Below are positions 51,915 to 62,000 of a stretch of 64,000 bases of DNA, piece by piece (position 1 is the stretch's first letter; every line of letters starts with the position of its first letter). Made by a program: the position numbers and the translations under genes. A model generated the notes under the pieces. The model did no database searches and had not been told where the DNA came from. It worked only from the letters and a program-made list of their open reading frames with translations. Source of the DNA: Sva-07 sp963715825. Its GTDB lineage: Bacteria; Actinomycetota; Acidimicrobiia; Acidimicrobiales; Ilumatobacteraceae. The stretch lies in assembly GCA_963715825.1 (NCBI GenBank), contig CAVQSI010000007.1, positions 62,001 to 126,000 on the forward strand. Direction: 5' to 3'.

Positions 51915-54410
51915 ATGCGGGCGATTGGAGCACTTGCGCTCGCAGCCGGATTGCTCACCTTCGCGCCGACGCAGCAGACGGCCATGGCCGCGGACGGCGA
52001 TCTCGACCCGACCTTCGGAACCAGTGGCAAGGTCACGTCCGCGTTCGGAGACGGCGAGGCGGCCATCACCCAGCCCGACGGCAAGATCGTGATGGTCGGC
52101 GGCAAGAACATCGCTCGCTACAACGAGAACGGCACGCTCGACACCACCTTCGGTACGGCCGGGACGGCGTCCACGGGCACCGTCGACGTCGTGGCCGTTG
52201 CGAGACAAGCGGACGGCAAGATCGTCGCCGCAGGATCAGGTCCGGGCACCAACGGCAACTCGGTGTACGTGTGGCGGTTCGACACCAATGGCACGCCCGA
52301 CACAAGCTTCGCGACCGGCGGTGTGGTCAACATCGACTTCGGCTCAAGGTCACTCGCGGCCGCCGTCGCGATCGACCTCGAGGGTCGGATCATGGTCGCT
52401 GGGTCCATCGTCAACGGCTCCCAGTTCGAGGACTTCCTCGTCATCCGCCTGACGACGTCCGGCGCGCCCGACACCACGTGGAGTCCGCCGGGTTCATCAA
52501 CCCCCGGCGCCGTGGTGACCTCGGTGCAGAACCAGGAGCAGGATTTCGCCGAGGGCATCGCCGTCCAGTCCGACGGCAAGATCGTCGTGGTCGGCAGCAC
52601 CAAGTCCGGCCAGTTCGCAATGGTCCGCTACCTGACCATCGCGACGCTGGACACCACCTTCGGCGCCGCCGGCAAGGTGTTCATCGACAACAAGGTCGCC
52701 GATGCCACCGCCGTCAAGATCCAGCCCGACGGCAAGATCGTCGTCAGCGCGTCGAAATCGGTACAGAGCCCGATCGCGAGTTCCCCTGGCTCGACGAATG
52801 CCTGCACGGCGTCGACCGGCGCGTTCTGCGAGTACAAGCGATTCTGGGTCGGACGGTTCGTGCCGACCAACGGCGGCTTCGACACCTCGTTCGGCACGAA
52901 CGGCGAGCAAACGATGCCGATCAACGAGGACGGCAACGACGATGAAGCACACGCACTCGCACTGCAGGCCGACGGCAAGATCCTGGTGGCCGGCAGCGCT
53001 GACGTCACCGAGTACACGTACACCAACAGCGGCAACCAGCGCAATGGTGCCACCACGTTCGACTTCGGGCTCAGCCGACTGAACCCGAATGGTTCGATCG
53101 ACACCACGTTCGGCAACGGCAAGGTCACCACGGACTTCGGCTCGAGCGACGAGGCTCGCGGTCTGACCATTGCGACCAACGGTCGGCCGGTCGCGGTGGG
53201 TCGCACAGGACCCAACGCCAGCGGGAGCTTCGCGCTCGCCCGCTACAGCCCGCAGGTGAACACCCCGACCCCGCCGGTGGCGTCGACGCCGACGTTCGTC
53301 CCGTTGACACCGGTACGCATCATGAACACCCGTGGCGGCGCCAAGGTCGGCAACGCAGCCGGCACCGCAGCGCCGTACGTGTTGAAGGTGACCGGCGCAG
53401 GAGGCGTCCCCACGTCCGGTGTCGGTGCGGTCTCGATCAACGTCACGGCGACCAACACCGAAGCCTCCGTCACCGGCGAAGGCTTCGTCACGGTCTACCC
53501 ATGCGACAAGCCACGACCGGACGCATCGAACCTCAACTTCGTCGCCGGCCAAACGATCCCCAACTCGGTGATCGCACCCGTCTCGGCGAACGGTGAGGTG
53601 TGCTTCTACGTCTACGGCACAACCCACCTCCTCGCCGACGTCTCGGGGTACTTCCCGACCGGCGCCGGATTCAATCCGTTGACACCGGCACGAATCATGA
53701 ATACCCGTGCCGGCGCCAAGGTCGGCAACGCAGCCGGCACCGCAGCGCCGTTCGTGTTGAAGGTGACCGGCGCAGGCGGCGTCCCCGCTACTGGCGTGGC
53801 CGCCGTGGTGTTGAACGTCACGGCGACCAACACCGAAGCCTCCGTCACCGGCGAAGGCTTCGTCACGGTCTACCCATGCGACAAGCCACGACCGGACGCA
53901 TCGAACCTCAACTTCGCTGCAGGCCAAACGATCCCCAACGCGGTGATCGCACCCGTCTCAGCGAATGGTGAAGTGTGCTTCTACGTCTACGGCACAACCC
54001 ACCTCCTCGCCGACGTCGCCGGGTACATCGTCACGGGAGCCAGGTTCAACTCGTTGACCCCGGCACGCATCATGAACACCCGCGGCGGCGCCAAGGTCGG
54101 CAACGCAGCCGGCACCGCAGCGCCGTTCGTGTTGAAGGTGACCGGCGCAGGCGGCGTCCCCGCTACCGGCGTCACTGCGGTGGTATTGAACGTCACGGCG
54201 ACCAACACCGAAGCCTCCGTCACCGGCGAAGGCTTCGTCACGGTCTACCCATGCGACAAGCCACGACCGGACGCATCGAACCTCAACTTCGTCGCCGGCC
54301 AAACGATCCCCAACGCGGTGATCGCACCGGTCTCAGCGAATGGTGAGGTGTGCTTCTACGTCTACGGAACCACCCACCTCCTCGCCGACGTCGCCGGGTA
54401 CTTCTTCTGA
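51915..54410 (+). CDS. Secreted delta-60-repeat protein with three C-terminal 125-residue repeats
   Basis: From ATG at 51915, with a GGGGAGG site six bases upstream, the 831-residue protein has a signal peptide (IGALALAAGLLTFAPT...AMA). About 430 residues of delta-60-type beta-propeller repeats follow (DGDLDPTFGTSGKV, QPDGKIVMVGG, LDTTFGAAGKVFID). Three copies of a 125-residue domain end the chain, each starting LTPxRIMNTRxGAKVGN and containing YPCDKPRPDASNLNF and GEVCFYVYGTTHLLADV. Two cysteines per copy probably form a disulfide. No cell-wall anchor is present, so it is probably released or bound by its repeats. Upstream ATG/GTG codons (51879, 51819) are less likely starts. Confidence 0.85.
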   Translation: MRAIGALALAAGLLTFAPTQQTAMAADGDLDPTFGTSGKVTSAFGDGEAAITQPDGKIVMVGGKNIARYNENGTLDTTFGTAGTASTGTVDVVAVARQADGKIVAAGSGPGTNGNSVYVWRFDTNGTPDTSFATGGVVNIDFGSRSLAAAVAIDLEGRIMVAGSIVNGSQFEDFLVIRLTTSGAPDTTWSPPGSSTPGAVVTSVQNQEQDFAEGIAVQSDGKIVVVGSTKSGQFAMVRYLTIATLDTTFGAAGKVFIDNKVADATAVKIQPDGKIVVSASKSVQSPIASSPGSTNACTASTGAFCEYKRFWVGRFVPTNGGFDTSFGTNGEQTMPINEDGNDDEAHALALQADGKILVAGSADVTEYTYTNSGNQRNGATTFDFGLSRLNPNGSIDTTFGNGKVTTDFGSSDEARGLTIATNGRPVAVGRTGPNASGSFALARYSPQVNTPTPPVASTPTFVPLTPVRIMNTRGGAKVGNAAGTAAPYVLKVTGAGGVPTSGVGAVSINVTATNTEASVTGEGFVTVYPCDKPRPDASNLNFVAGQTIPNSVIAPVSANGEVCFYVYGTTHLLADVSGYFPTGAGFNPLTPARIMNTRAGAKVGNAAGTAAPFVLKVTGAGGVPATGVAAVVLNVTATNTEASVTGEGFVTVYPCDKPRPDASNLNFAAGQTIPNAVIAPVSANGEVCFYVYGTTHLLADVAGYIVTGARFNSLTPARIMNTRGGAKVGNAAGTAAPFVLKVTGAGGVPATGVTAVVLNVTATNTEASVTGEGFVTVYPCDKPRPDASNLNFVAGQTIPNAVIAPVSANGEVCFYVYGTTHLLADVAGYFF
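53304..54410 (+). repeat. Three tandem 375-bp repeats
   Basis: Units begin at 53304, 53679 and 54054, exactly 375 bases apart; the last is shortened at the C-terminus. Long segments are identical at DNA level in all three, including synonymous positions around GTCACCGGCGAAGGCTTCG and GACAAGCCACGACCGG. Differences cluster in a few blocks, which suggests recent duplication or gene conversion. Confidence 0.93.
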
Positions 54411-54442
54411 CGGACGCGAACACGAACACGAACACCTGACCC

Positions 54443-54481
54443 CGGCAGCGCCGCCCGCACCACCAGCGGGCGGCGCTGCCG
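54443..54481 (+). terminator. Strong hairpin after the secreted repeat protein
   Basis: CGGCAGCGCCGCCCGC (54443-54458), loop ACCACCA, and GCGGGCGGCGCTGCCG (54466-54481) form a perfect 16-bp stem, extended further by outer GACCCC/GGGGTC pairs. It lies 33 bases after the stop codon and just before the convergent thioesterase gene. No T-run is present. Confidence 0.75.
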
Positions 54482-54515
54482 CGTCCGGGGTCGGACTGGC
54501 CGGATCGGCAGGCCG

Positions 54516-55328
54516 TCAGGGTGTGTGGTGGCTGGTGCGGATGATGCAGGTCTGCTGGGCGGTGCCGAGCAGGCGGCCGTCCTGGCTCCACAGGCGCAGC
54601 GAACCGTGGCCGATCGAGCGGTGGAAGCCGTCGGCGGTGATGTCGAGCAGCACCCACTCCGACGGCTCGGGATCGATCACGCGGATCGTGTTGTCGAGAC
54701 TCGTCCCGCCGGGCATCGCCCCGAGCGCGGCGCACACCGCGAGCGGGATGATGTCCGCGATGAACGCCTGTGTCGCCGGGCTGCCGATCACGTGGTCCGG
54801 GATCCGACACCACAAACCGAGCGGCCCGGTCTGCGGGTTGCCGATCGCCTGAACGGCGAACTGGCCGGCGGCGAGTCGGCGCTCGAGGTGATCGAAGAAG
54901 CTTCCGGCGACGGCCTGCGCGAACGGCTCCGACATCGACGGGCACTCGTCGGGCGGCGGCACGTCGGGCGGCGGGCCGAAGCCGACGGCGCCCTCACTGG
55001 GCCGGTCGGTGTGTGCGCACAACGACGTGAACACCGGCCGCCCTTCGACGGTGCCGGTCACCTGGGCTTGCGTGGTCGCCTTGCCTGCAGCTGACACCTC
55101 GACGTCGAGGTCGATGACCTCGTCGGGTGCCGGTCGACCGATGAACTGCGTCGTGATCCACTGCAACGGCCGGCCGGTCACCCGCTCCGCTGCCTCGATC
55201 GACGCTGCGATCCCCGACCCGCCGTAGAGAAAGCCGAACGGTGTGCACAGCTCCTTGCGAGCGCGCAGTTGGAGCCGGTTCGGGTCGGCGGTCGGCTGGA
55301 GGTCGAGGAGGTCGAAGGTGGGGAGCAC
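54516..55328 (-). CDS. Acyl-CoA thioesterase-like protein (double hot-dog)
   Basis: The 270-residue protein has two hot-dog units in the TesB-like arrangement: FGFLYGGSGIAASIEAAERV with RPLQWITTQFIGRPAPDEVI in the first and GGTSLDNTIRVIDPEPSEWV with HGSLRLWSQDGRLLGTAQQT in the second. The final WSQDGRLLGTAQQ is the usual TesB ending. It should hydrolyse acyl-CoA to free acid; chain length is unknown. Start GTG 55328 is the furthest upstream candidate and not strongly supported. Confidence 0.84.
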   Translation of the reverse strand: MLPTFDLLDLQPTADPNRLQLRARKELCTPFGFLYGGSGIAASIEAAERVTGRPLQWITTQFIGRPAPDEVIDLDVEVSAAGKATTQAQVTGTVEGRPVFTSLCAHTDRPSEGAVGFGPPPDVPPPDECPSMSEPFAQAVAGSFFDHLERRLAAGQFAVQAIGNPQTGPLGLWCRIPDHVIGSPATQAFIADIIPLAVCAALGAMPGGTSLDNTIRVIDPEPSEWVLLDITADGFHRSIGHGSLRLWSQDGRLLGTAQQTCIIRTSHHTP

Positions 55329-55412
55329 GAGGGCAGACGATCACAGACCGGTGTCGCCGGCGACAACTCGCAGGTCGCACCACCCCCGGCGTTCCGTGCT
55401 CGCCCGATTCGC

Positions 55413-55898
55413 TCAGGCGAGCATCGAACGCAGCATCCAGGCGGTCTTCTCGTGGACCTGGAGCCGTTGCGTGACGAGATCCGCCGTCGGTTGATCGCTC
55501 GCCTCGTCGGCGACGGCGAACGCCGCACGCGCGGTGCGGGCGACCGCTTCGTGGCCGGCGACGAGGTCGGCGAGCATCTCGTTGGCCGACGGGATGCCGT
55601 CGGCCTCGGCGATCGACGACAGGCGGGCGAACTCGGCGTAGCTGCCGGGAGCGAACTCGCCCAGCGAGCGGATCCGCTCGGCGATCAGGTCGATCGCCAA
55701 CCAGAGTTCGTTGTACTGCTCCTCGAACATCAGGTGCAGCGTGTTGAACATCGGCCCGGTGACGTTCCAGTGGTAGTTGTGCGTCTTGAGGTACAGCGTG
55801 TAGGTGTCGGCGAGCAGTCGACCGAGCTCGGAGGCGATCTCGATGCGGGTCTCCTCGGGGATACCGATGTCGATGAGGGGCTTGGTGGTGTCGGTCAT
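55413..55898 (-). CDS. dps: Dps-family DNA-protection ferritin
   Basis: The 161-residue ferritin-like protein has the Dps ferroxidase region: LKTHNYHWNVTGPMFNTLHL, FEEQYNELWLAIDLIAERIR. The usual aspartate in the pattern E-x-x-Y-x-E/D is partly changed. Dps dodecamers oxidise and store iron, protecting DNA under starvation or peroxide stress. The ribosome binding site GGAAAGG precedes the ATG at 55898. Confidence 0.92.
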   Translation of the reverse strand: MTDTTKPLIDIGIPEETRIEIASELGRLLADTYTLYLKTHNYHWNVTGPMFNTLHLMFEEQYNELWLAIDLIAERIRSLGEFAPGSYAEFARLSSIAEADGIPSANEMLADLVAGHEAVARTARAAFAVADEASDQPTADLVTQRLQVHEKTAWMLRSMLA

Positions 55899-56038
55899 GA
55901 CCGTTCCTTTCCGGCAGCAGGCTGCCGACGTCGTCGTCCGATGGGACGGCGTCCACGGTACGGGCTCGTGTCAGGTTCTGGATGGTCGATCCACCAGATC
56001 TCTGCCACTCGCCGACCGCGCCACCTATGGTCGCATCG

Positions 56039-57256
56039 ATGCGCATCGTCGACTGCACCACGTTCGTGATCGCCAACCCACCTCCGCACTTCGGTGGGCG
56101 GTACTTCATCGTGGTGAAGCTGACCACCGACACCGGCGTCGTCGGCTACGGCGAGATCTACGTGGCGACCTTCGGGCCGCACACGGTGGCGGCGATGGTC
56201 GCCGACGTCGCCGATCGGTGGGTGATCGACGCCGACCCGAATCGCATCGAGCTGCTGTGGCGGCGGATGTACTCGAGTGGGTACGCGCTGCGGCCCGATC
56301 CGACGCTGGTCGGCGTGATGAGCGGGATCGAGATGGCCTGCTGGGACATCGTCGGCAAGGACGCCGGCAAGCCCGTGTACGACCTGTTCGGCGGCAGGGT
56401 GCACGAACGGATCCGCACCTACACGTACCTCTATCCGGCCGAGGGGCGACCCGACGTCTACTCCGATCCGGCCCAGGCGGCCGAGCAGGCGGCGTTCGAG
56501 GTGGCGCGGGGTTTCACCGCCGTGAAGTTCGATCCAGCGGGTCCGTACACCGCGTTCGACGGGCACCAGCCGAGCCTCGAGGACATCGATCGGTCGGTGG
56601 CGATCACCGGCGCGATCCGTGACGCGGTCGGCTCGAAGGCCGACCTGTTGTTCGGGACGCACGGGCAGTTCACCGCGGCAGGAGCGATCCGCTTGGCGCA
56701 GCGACTCGAGCAGTTCGATCCGCTGTGGTTCGAGGAACCGACGCAGCCCGATCAGCCCGAGGAGATGGCCCGGGTCGCGCGGCAGACGTCGATCCCGATC
56801 GCGACCGGCGAGCGGTTGACGACGATCACCGAGTTCGCCGCGCTGGCGCGTCAGCAGGCCGCCGCGATCTGGCAGCCGAACCTCGGTCGCTGCGGCGGGC
56901 TGCTCGCTGGGAAGAAGATCGCTGCGATCGCCGAGGCGTCGGGGTGCCAGATCGCGCCGCACCTGTATTCGGGCCCGATCCTCGGGGCGGCCAACATCCA
57001 GCTGGCGGCAACCCTGCCGAACCTGCTGATCGTCGAGGGGATCCAGGACTGGAGCGGCTTCCACGCCGAGCTCCTGACCACCCCCATCGAATGGGAGGAC
57101 GGGTACGTGATTCCCTCGGGCGAGCCCGGCCTCGGCGTGGAGCTGGACGAAGCGGTGGCGCTGGCTCATCCCTATCCCACCGACGGCGACCTCCACCTGA
57201 ACATGGCGACGACAACAGGGCCGGACCCGCGTGACCATCAGGAGACGGCGAGGTAG
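56039..57256 (+). CDS. Enolase-superfamily (mandelate racemase/muconate lactonising) enzyme
   Basis: The 405-residue protein has the N-terminal capping domain (YFIVVKLTTDTGVVGYGEIY) and the barrel with ligands: Lys in TAVKFDPAGPYTAFDGHQ, Asp/His in DLLFGTHGQFTAAGAIR, Glu in LWFEEPTQPDQPEEM, Glu in TGERLTT, and His in IAPHLYSGP. This pattern places it in the mandelate racemase subgroup, whose members dehydrate or epimerise sugar acids; the substrate is not predictable. TATGGT ends 7 bases before the ATG at 56039. The 3' end overlaps the TetR gene by 19 bases. Confidence 0.88.
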   Translation: MRIVDCTTFVIANPPPHFGGRYFIVVKLTTDTGVVGYGEIYVATFGPHTVAAMVADVADRWVIDADPNRIELLWRRMYSSGYALRPDPTLVGVMSGIEMACWDIVGKDAGKPVYDLFGGRVHERIRTYTYLYPAEGRPDVYSDPAQAAEQAAFEVARGFTAVKFDPAGPYTAFDGHQPSLEDIDRSVAITGAIRDAVGSKADLLFGTHGQFTAAGAIRLAQRLEQFDPLWFEEPTQPDQPEEMARVARQTSIPIATGERLTTITEFAALARQQAAAIWQPNLGRCGGLLAGKKIAAIAEASGCQIAPHLYSGPILGAANIQLAATLPNLLIVEGIQDWSGFHAELLTTPIEWEDGYVIPSGEPGLGVELDEAVALAHPYPTDGDLHLNMATTTGPDPRDHQETAR

Positions 57257-57870
57257 GCAGCGCACAGGCTGACGAGTTCGTCGGCCTGGCGAGCTCGGTC
57301 GTGCTCGACGGGCTGGCTGTGCGCCACCGCTTCCAGCGTCGTGACGACGAGCTGGGCGCGGAGCCGCGACATGTCCCGGGGGTGTCCGAGACGCTCGAGA
57401 TGCCACCGCAGCTCGTCGATCATGATGCCATCGAGCTCAGCGAGGCGCTCGACGAGCGATGGCGACCGCGGCGCGCGCCACAACAGTTCGTGGAGCCGGT
57501 CGGTGTCGTTCCAGAGCATCGCCGCGTCGACGAGCTCACGGCTCAGCTGCTCCACGTCAGGCTCCTCGGCGCGCAACCGCTCCGACAACGCCGCGACCAG
57601 TGGACGCACTTCGTCGAGATGCCGTTCGGCCAGCGCGACGAGCAACGCATCCTTGTTCGGGAAGTACTGGTACAGCGATCCGATCGAGACCTCGGCGGCG
57701 TCGGCCACCTCGTTCGTCGTCGTCGCGTGGTACCCGCGCTCGTCGAAAATGCGAGCAGCCTCGTCCAGGATCCGGGCGTAGAGCGCCCGCGACCGCTGCT
57801 GAACAGGTCGTTTGCGGGGCTCCACGCTGGCCGTCGAATGCGAATTGTCGAACACGAGCAATACTCGCAT
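57238..57870 (-). CDS. TetR-family transcriptional regulator
   Basis: The 210-residue protein has a TetR helix-turn-helix (RILDEAARIFDERGYHATTT, NEVADAAEVSIGSLYQYFPN) and a C-terminal ligand domain of helices (LRAQLVVTTLEAVAHSQPVE). The start is uncertain: ATG 57870 leaves only nine bases to the divergent gene, while GTG 57825 would remove fifteen poorly conserved residues and give room for an operator. Divergent placement suggests it represses the SRPBCC gene and possibly itself. Confidence 0.88.
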   Translation of the reverse strand: MRVLLVFDNSHSTASVEPRKRPVQQRSRALYARILDEAARIFDERGYHATTTNEVADAAEVSIGSLYQYFPNKDALLVALAERHLDEVRPLVAALSERLRAEEPDVEQLSRELVDAAMLWNDTDRLHELLWRAPRSPSLVERLAELDGIMIDELRWHLERLGHPRDMSRLRAQLVVTTLEAVAHSQPVEHDRARQADELVSLCAAYLAVS

Positions 57871-57879
57871 ACTGGCGAC

Positions 57880-58365
57880 ATGCGTACCGTCACCGTGCAC
57901 ACAGAACTCGACGCCCCTGCGGACACCGTCTGGCGCGCCGTCAACACCCCGCAGGCGTTCGTCCACGTCGCCCGCGGCATGCTGCGGTACCCCGCCGCCG
58001 AGCGCTTCGATCGCCCGTGGCGGGTCGGCGACCACGTCGAGGGATGGACGTTCCTGCTCGGCGTGTTGCCGTTCTCCCGTCACCACCTCGACGTGGTCTC
58101 GATCGACCACGACGCCCACGTGCTCATCTCCGACGAACACGGTGGTCTGGTCCGCACGTGGCGACACGAGTTGATCGTGGCACCGATCGACGAGACGTCG
58201 TGCCGGTACACCGACCGCATCGACATCGACGCAGGGATCCTGACCCCGGTGGTCGTGGCATTCGCGCACGTCTTCTACCGCTACCGGCAGCGCCGGTGGC
58301 GCGAGCTCGCTCGTCTGCTCGCCGCCACTGCCGCGACGCAACCGTGCGCCACCTCGCCGGTCTGA
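57880..58365 (+). CDS. SRPBCC/polyketide-cyclase-like protein
   Basis: The 161-residue protein has the START-like lipid-binding fold pattern: TVTVHTELDAPADTVWRAVN, then a middle strand WRVGDHVEGWTFLLGVLPFS and a C-terminal long helix ending YRYRQRRWRELARLL. Members bind hydrophobic ligands or act as ring-modifying enzymes. CATACT (57868-57873) ends 6 bases before the ATG and overlaps the start of the divergent TetR gene, which fits repression by that regulator. Confidence 0.8.
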   Translation: MRTVTVHTELDAPADTVWRAVNTPQAFVHVARGMLRYPAAERFDRPWRVGDHVEGWTFLLGVLPFSRHHLDVVSIDHDAHVLISDEHGGLVRTWRHELIVAPIDETSCRYTDRIDIDAGILTPVVVAFAHVFYRYRQRRWRELARLLAATAATQPCATSPV

Positions 58366-58447
58366 CCCCTCTGCGGCTCAGGTCCGTCACCCCGTTGATC
58401 CCAGCGAGGCGGGACCCTGCTGGTGCATCGATCACTACCCTCCGACC

Positions 58448-59080
58448 ATGACCGACGTGAGCGAGACGTCCGACATGGACCGTGCGGCCCGGCGGCGGCG
58501 CCGCCTGATCGAGCTGTCGAATGCGGTGATCGCATTCTCGATCACGCTGCTGGTGCTCAACGTGGCCGTGCCGGCGCTGCGCGCCGGGCAGTCGTTGAGC
58601 GACGCCGTCGGCGACCTCGGAACGGAGATGTTCGCCTGGCTGCTGAGCTTCGTGGTGATCGCCTTCCAGTGGCACTACCACGACGAGGTCTTCGACGAGA
58701 TCGTCGGCGCCGACGCCGCCGTCACCGCCGCCAACTTCGCGTTCCTCGCCCTGATCGCCACCCTGCCGTTCACGAGCGACCTCCTCGGCCGCTACGGCGG
58801 CGAGACGCTGGCCACCGTGCTGTACGCCGCCAACATCGCGGCGCTGATCGCCTGCCTGCTGCTGGTCGAGGTGGCGGCCGACCGCCGCGGGCTGCGACGT
58901 GACGGAGCGGGCCGGGTCGGCGGCTACGACGTGTGGGTGCCGCTGGTGTGCTTCACGGCGTCGATCCCGGTGGCGTTCGTGAGCCCGACGATCGCCAAGT
59001 TCGTCTGGGCGTTGAGCCTGACGGCTGAGCCGATCGAGCTGGCGAGCACCCGTCGCGCCGCCCGGACGAGCGACGCCTGA
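58448..59080 (+). CDS. TMEM175-family (DUF1211) membrane protein
   Basis: The 210-residue protein has about six hydrophobic helices; the first carries RLIELSNAVIAFSITLLVLN, corresponding to the FSDGVFAIAITLL motif of TMEM175 potassium channels but with changed polar residues. Bacterial TMEM175 proteins are potassium-permeable channels in some cases. TACCCT ends 6 bases before the ATG at 58448. It converges with dnaE2, leaving 14 bases between stops. Confidence 0.8.
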   Translation: MTDVSETSDMDRAARRRRRLIELSNAVIAFSITLLVLNVAVPALRAGQSLSDAVGDLGTEMFAWLLSFVVIAFQWHYHDEVFDEIVGADAAVTAANFAFLALIATLPFTSDLLGRYGGETLATVLYAANIAALIACLLLVEVAADRRGLRRDGAGRVGGYDVWVPLVCFTASIPVAFVSPTIAKFVWALSLTAEPIELASTRRAARTSDA

Positions 59081-59094
59081 CCACGGTCACCCGG

Positions 59095-62000
59095 TCAGCG
59101 GAAGTCGCGGGACTGGACGCTGTTGCTGGCAGGCATCGGCAGCGGGGCAAGATGCTCGGCGACGATGTTGACGACGCCCTCGCTGCGCTCCAGGCGTCCG
59201 CGGATCAGCATCGCCGGGGCTTCTCTCGCGACCTTGCGGAACCTCGCCCAGCAGCCCTTCGACACCACGACGTTGATCAGGCCGGTCTCGTCCTCCAGGT
59301 TGAGGAACGTGACCCCCTGCGCAGTCATCGGGCGCTGGCGGTGGGTCACCACACCGGCGACCTGGACGATCGAACCCGGTTCGGGATCCCACAGCTGCGC
59401 AGAGGTCAGCACACCCAGACGTGTCAACTCCTCACGAACGAAGACCGTCGGGTGACCGTCGGGCGACACACCGGTCGCCCACAGATCGGCAACCGCCTCC
59501 TCCACCGGGGTCATCCCCGGCAGACGCGGCGCCTCCTCCCCCGTGACGACCCCCGGCAGCCGCCCCGGCCGCGACTGCGCCGTCGCCCCGACGGTCCAGA
59601 GCGCCTCACGACGGTCGAGGCCGAAGCACTCACCGAACAGCCCGCCGGTCGCCATCGCCTCCAGCTGTGCAAGCGTCAGCGACGGCACCCGCCGCACGAG
59701 GTCCTCGGTGTCGGCGAACAGTCCGTCCGCCTTGCGGGTCGTCTCGATCTCGTCGGCCAGCTCCGAGCCGATGCCGCGCACCGACCCGATCCCCAGCCGT
59801 ACGGCGACACCGCCTTCGGATGCTTCACACGGCTCCAACGTCGCTCCTGCCAGCGACGCGTTCAGGTCGGGCGTGTGAACGACCACGCCGTGGCGGCGGG
59901 CGTCGCGCACCAGCGTGTGCGGCGACCAGAACCCCATCGGCTGCGCGTTGAGCAGCGCCGCACAGAACGCGGCGGGTTCGTGGTACTTGATCCACGACGA
60001 CGCGTAGACGAGGTAGGCGAAGCTCACCGAGTGCGATTCGGGGAAGCCGTAGTTCGCGAACGCCTTCATCTTCATGAACAGCTCGTCGGCAACGTCGCCG
60101 GTGATCCCCCGCTCGGCCATGCCGGCGTAGAGCCGCTCCTTGAGCTGCTCCATCCGTCGGGCCGAACGTTTCGACCCCATCGCCTGTCGGAGCTCGTCGG
60201 ACTCGGCGGGGCTGAACCCGGCGACGTCGATCGCCATCTGCATCAGCTGCTCCTGGAACAGCGGCACCCCGAGCGTCTTGCCGAGTGAGTTCTCCAGCAA
60301 CGGATGCAGGTAGGTGATCGGCTCGAGACCGTTGCGCCGCCGGATGTACGGGTGCACCGAACCGCCCTGGATCGGCCCGGGCCGGATCAACGCCACCTCG
60401 ACGACCAGGTCGTAGAACCGGCGGGGCTTGAGCCGTGGCAGCGTCGCCATCTGGGCCCGCGACTCGATCTGGAACACCCCGACGGTGTCGGCGCGGCACA
60501 ACATCCCGTACACGTCGTCGTCCTGCGGGATGGTCGCGAGGTCGATCTCGTAGCCACGGTGCTCACGGACGAGGTCGACGGCGTAGTGCAGCGCCGACAA
60601 CATCCCGAGGCCGAGCAGGTCGAACTTGACGAGACCGGTGCGGGCGCAGTCGTCCTTGTCCCACTGCAGCACCGACCGTTTGTCCATCCGGGCCCACTCG
60701 ACCGGACACACCTCGATCACCGGCCGGTCGCAGATCACCATGCCACCGGAATGGATGCCGAGATGCCGCGGCGCGTCCTCGACCTCCAACGCCAGCTCCA
60801 GCACCGGTTCGGGGATCGAGCAGTCGGGCTGCGCTGCGGTCGACGCCACACCGCCCCAGCCGTCGACCTGCTTCGACCACGCATCCTGCTGGCCCGGTTC
60901 GAACCCGAGCGCCTTGGCCATGTCGCGCACCGCCGAACGCGCCCGGTACGTGATCACGTTGGCCACCTGGGCGGTGTGGTGTCGGCCGTAGCGCTCGTAG
61001 ACGTACTGGATCACCTCCTCGCGCCGGTCGCTTTCGATGTCGACGTCGATGTCGGGCGGACCGTCACGCTCGGGCGACAGGAACCGCTCGAACAGCAGGC
61101 CGAGCGACACCGCATCGGCTGCGGTGACGCCGATCGCGTAACAGACCGCCGAGTTCGCAGCGCTCCCTCGCCCTTGGCAGAAGATGTTCGAGCGGCGACA
61201 GAACTCGACGATGTCCCACACGATCAGGAAGTAGCCGGCGAAGTCGAGCTGTTCGATCAAGGCGAGTTCGTGGTCGATCGTCTTCCACGCTCGGGCCCGC
61301 AACGACAGGTCCTCGGCGTGCACCGGGCGTTCGCCGTAGCGTCGTCGGGCACCCTCCTCGGTCACCTGGCGCAGGAATTGCATCTCGGTCAAGCCGGCCG
61401 GACACGGGAACGGCGGAAGCTTCGGGGCGACCAACGACAGGTCGAACGCCGCCGCCCGACCGATCTCGGCGGCCCGCTCGATCACGCCGGGATATCGCCG
61501 GAATCGCTTGGCTTGCTCGGCGCCCGAGCGGAGGTGCGCACCGGCGGCGGCAGGCAGCCACGGGTCGACCTGGTCGAGGCTGCGACGCGACCGCACGGCG
61601 GCGAGCGCTGTCGCCAGCCGGCGTTGCGCCGGGGTGGCGTAGTGGACGTTGTTGGTGGCCACGCACTCGACGCGCTCACGGTGGGCGAGTTCGGCCAGGG
61701 CATCGTTGCGGGCCGAGTCGAGCGGATCGCCGTGGTCCCACAGCTCGACCAGCACCCGGTCACGTCCGAATGCGTCGACCAGTCGGAGCAACTCTCGGCG
61801 CGCCACCGCTGGGCCGTCGGCGACCAATGCGGCGGGGACCGCTCCCTTCCGGCAGCCGGTGAGCACCCAGCCGTGACCGGCGACGGTGTCGGCGACGTCG
61901 CCGAACGTGAACTGCGGTGCCCCCTTCTCGCCCGCAAGGTGCCCGTTGCTCAGCGCTCGCGACAACCGGGCGTAGCCGGACGGACCGTCGGCGAGCACGA

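Noticed and set aside
54413..54437. GAACAC hexamer microsatellite
   Set aside because: Only about three copies, just after a stop codon and next to a terminator hairpin; likely chance or minor slippage.
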